This document shows positions 61,588-64,000 of a stretch of 64,000 nt of DNA, piece by piece (positions within the stretch are counted from its first letter, which is position 1; each line of letters opens with the position of its first letter). This DNA is from Pelodera strongyloides. Lineage: Eukaryota > Nematoda > Chromadorea > Rhabditida > Rhabditidae. Where the stretch lies: positions 1 through 64,000 of the forward strand of contig JAANDG010000045.1 in the NCBI GenBank assembly GCA_036852015.1, written 5' to 3'. The notes beneath the pieces were generated by a model, which worked only from the letters and a program-made list of their open reading frames with translations, ran no database searches and was not told where the DNA came from. The position numbers and the translations under genes are program-made.

Positions 61588-61798
61588 AGTTGTTGACGCG
61601 GCAAAAATAATCGCAAAACCTGTGCACTGTTTTCGAACCTGTGCCACAGGAGCGCGGAGTAACTGTGGCTCTTTCTCTCTTTTCTAACGTAGCCAAGGGG
61701 CAGAGCATCAAAGAATTTAAAATGCTGTGTAAAGAATTTAAAATGCTATTAAAACCTATTTTCCTAACGATTAAAAGAATCACTGCTGAAGAGGTACC

Positions 61799-61890
61799 GA
61801 GAGAGAGATAGAGAGTGATAGAGAGAAGGGGTGAGAGGAGAGAGCGAGAGAGAGATAGAAAGAGAGAGAGGGAAAGGAAGAGAGCAAGAG
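61799..61890. repeat. GA microsatellite
   Basis: GAGAGATA/GAGAGAAAG-rich tract. A further one lies at 62552-62679. Confidence 0.85.
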
Positions 61891-63085
61891 AGAGACTGAA
61901 TGAGATGCTTCTTAAAGCTTCTCACTCTCGACTCTAATTACCTTTCAGCTTCGTTTTTGTGCTTATTTAATTTTCTGATAATTGCGCTTAGAGACCTACC
62001 GCAGTTGACTTACGGTGTCTACACAGGGCAAGTCTTACCCCTTTTCTTTTCAGTAAAGAAATTAGCATAATATGACATGCTTTGAATTCGCATAAATTTG
62101 CAACATTAGGCAATACTGTAGCTCACTTCCCCATATACAAAAAACTTACCGCTACTTTTCACTAACCTTACCGCTCCGTTAACTTACGTCGCTGCGTAAC
62201 TAACTACTAGACATAAGCCTTCCCAGCGGTGCTCTTGTTTTTAGACCTTCAAATAATAAAACGTTGTTTTTACTTTTATTCTCCGTCTCATTCAAGTTTC
62301 AATTTCCGCACGTTGTCTTGTTTCGGTTGAATAGTTTCGCTACATAGAAAATTGCCTTAGAATAGTGTCCTAGCGACAATAACAAATAAAAACGTAAGCG
62401 TTTTAAGAGATTGCTTTTTTTCTTGATGTACGTAGAATAATAATCAAGCTTTGCAGATTTATCTAGTTCTTACCTTACTAGGCGTAATTATTGTATGGTA
62501 CGCGTTTTTTTGTTGCAAAATTTGCATACTAATTGTAGTTGTTATAATTGGCAAGAGAGAGAGAGATACAGATAGAGAGAGACAGGTAGAGAGAGAGGGA
62601 GAGAGAGACAGATAGAGAGAGAGGGAGAGAGAGAGAAAGAGATAAAGAGAGAGAGATAGAGAGAGAGAGAGCGAGAGAAGATGACGGTGCTCTTCGAACT
62701 ATTATGCTTCTATTCTTCAACGTGTTATGGTCAATTAATTTCCATGGACAGATGCACTTCGCATCGCTGCATTCAACTTTTTCGTCTTTAATAATTAACG
62801 CGATATGTATTATGTATTAATAATAAAGGCAAAATATCGCGCCGCAGCACCTTGCTTTCCGGAGTTTTTTTAGACAGAGAATTCGAATAAATGTGGTATT
62901 CTATCCGGTGTGCTGTGCAATTAAGTTACGCCGTCATGGTGATTTAAACCCGATATGTAATTCTCGCTTAGAGTCCGGCTAAGCTCGAGATGTTACTCTT
63001 GGAGGTAGCCCCTGAGGCTAACAATATGCTCTAGGCGTGGCGCTGAAAAGTTAGTTAAAACCGTGGCGTAAGTTATGGAAGTTTG

Positions 63086-63446
63086 TTAAAGGGATCGGCT
63101 CACCTCAAATCGTGTCTGTTTTCTTTGTTTCTTTATTTTCTATAAGGGATAATAAAAATTTTGAATACAAAAAGTAGTGTTCTATTTCAATACTCACGAA
63201 GATATTAGGTGATAAAGTGGTGGATCGATCGGCCCGAAATGAAAAAGTGTAATTGTCCTGCCTTGTTTGTATGGGACAATTAACACTTTTTCATTTCGGG
63301 CCGATCGATCCACCACTTTATCACCTAATATCTTCGTGAGTATTGAAATATAACACTACTTTTTGTATTCCAAATTTTTATTATCCCTTATAGAAAATAA
63401 AGAAACAGAAAAAACAGACACGATTTGAGGTGAGCCGATCCCTTTA
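63086..63446. mobile_element. 361-bp near-perfect palindrome, TTAA-flanked
   Basis: Left arm from TTAAAGGGATCGGCTCACC and right arm ending GGTGAGCCGATCCCTTTAA match over about 160 bp with a handful of differences. They surround a loop of about 40 bp, itself partly symmetrical (AATTGTCC/GGACAATT). There is no coding frame. The right TTTAA is shared with the next TTAA element. Confidence 0.93.
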
Positions 63447-63624
63447 AAGCGAAATACCGACCGGTTTTTGAAACGCATTGCGTACACCTGCTTTCTTATG
63501 CAGCTTATGCAAATGAGCATAAATTAGAATAAAAACTAGACCCCAATTCGACCCCACTTTGCATAAAGGCATATGAATGCAAGTACTTGAGATGCGTTTC
63601 AAAAACCGGCCGGTATTTCGCTTT
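63443..63624. mobile_element. TTAA palindromic element abutting the large palindrome
   Basis: TTAA-AGCGAAATACCGACCGG on the left and CCGGCCGGTATTTCGCTTT on the right, 182 bp. It starts on the last bases of the 63086-63446 palindrome. Confidence 0.85.
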
Positions 63625-64000
63625 GTCAGTTTTCCCAGATACACCAGTTTTCGCAATTGGCAATTTTTCCTTTTCCAAATTTGATGTAATTTTTACTTCG
63701 GTCTATCATTTCCTACTTGATTGACGTAAATAATTTTACAAAAATAATTTTCACTGAAGGAAGGAAAGAAAAATTTGAAAAATCCTCTAACTGTTCAAAA
63801 ATTGCATTACAGCCGATGGATTGGTTCTCTTAGTAATTTCGGAATAATTACCCAAATTTCCAGTCAATTTTGCCTGCGTACATTCAGTAATCCGTTTAAT
63901 GAGCGGCCGGCCACCGAAAATGCAAACCCCTTTAATTGTCTAGGAATATGCCTCTTTTTGAACCGACACATCGTCGAAGGGCCGACAGATATCGATTTGT

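Overview
The window looks like nuclear DNA from a free-living, rhabditid-type nematode. The evidence is short AT-rich introns ending TTTCAG, 3' splice sites placed 1-5 nt upstream of ATGs (typical of spliced-leader trans-splicing), an interstitial TTAGGC telomere-type array, C. elegans-like gene families, and abundant short palindromic DNA transposons. No bacterial-style operon, CRISPR array or rRNA is present. Genes were assembled by hand from splice sites and homology recalled from the families. No search or RNA evidence was available.

Layout. At 1-5 kb there are weak candidate exons and a pair of identical 122-bp direct repeats. At 5.2-5.9 kb (-) there is a complete three-exon macrophage migration inhibitory factor (MIF) homologue. 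At 8.3-21.3 kb (+) there is a complete 20-exon CCR4-NOT subunit 3 gene (ntl-3/CNOT3). Its intron 16 carries a young Ty3/Gypsy-type LTR element inserted exactly at the 5' splice site. At 23.9-28.1 kb (-) there are two genes in tandem: a six-exon sniffer/C-factor-type short-chain dehydrogenase, and downstream of it a six-exon synaptobrevin-type R-SNARE. At 28.4-30.9 kb there is a 2.46-kb TAA-flanked DNA transposon (PIF/Harbinger-like ends) that contains spliced-looking open frames. At 32.4-41.1 kb (-) there is a nine-exon PIM-family Ser/Thr kinase (prk-1/prk-2 type). From 41.1 to 64 kb I see no convincing gene. That stretch holds TTAA-flanked palindromes, GAGGCC-ended foldbacks, tRNA-derived SINE-like sequences, GA/CT microsatellites and a poly-G/poly-A block.

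The five confident genes are housekeeping or signalling genes with unrelated roles: mRNA deadenylation, tautomerase/cytokine-like MIF, carbonyl reduction, vesicle fusion, and kinase signalling. Only the dehydrogenase-SNARE pair has an arrangement (same strand, about 0.6 kb apart) that could reflect co-transcription. The most distinctive feature of the window is how mobile elements sit in introns and next to splice sites without breaking reading frames.
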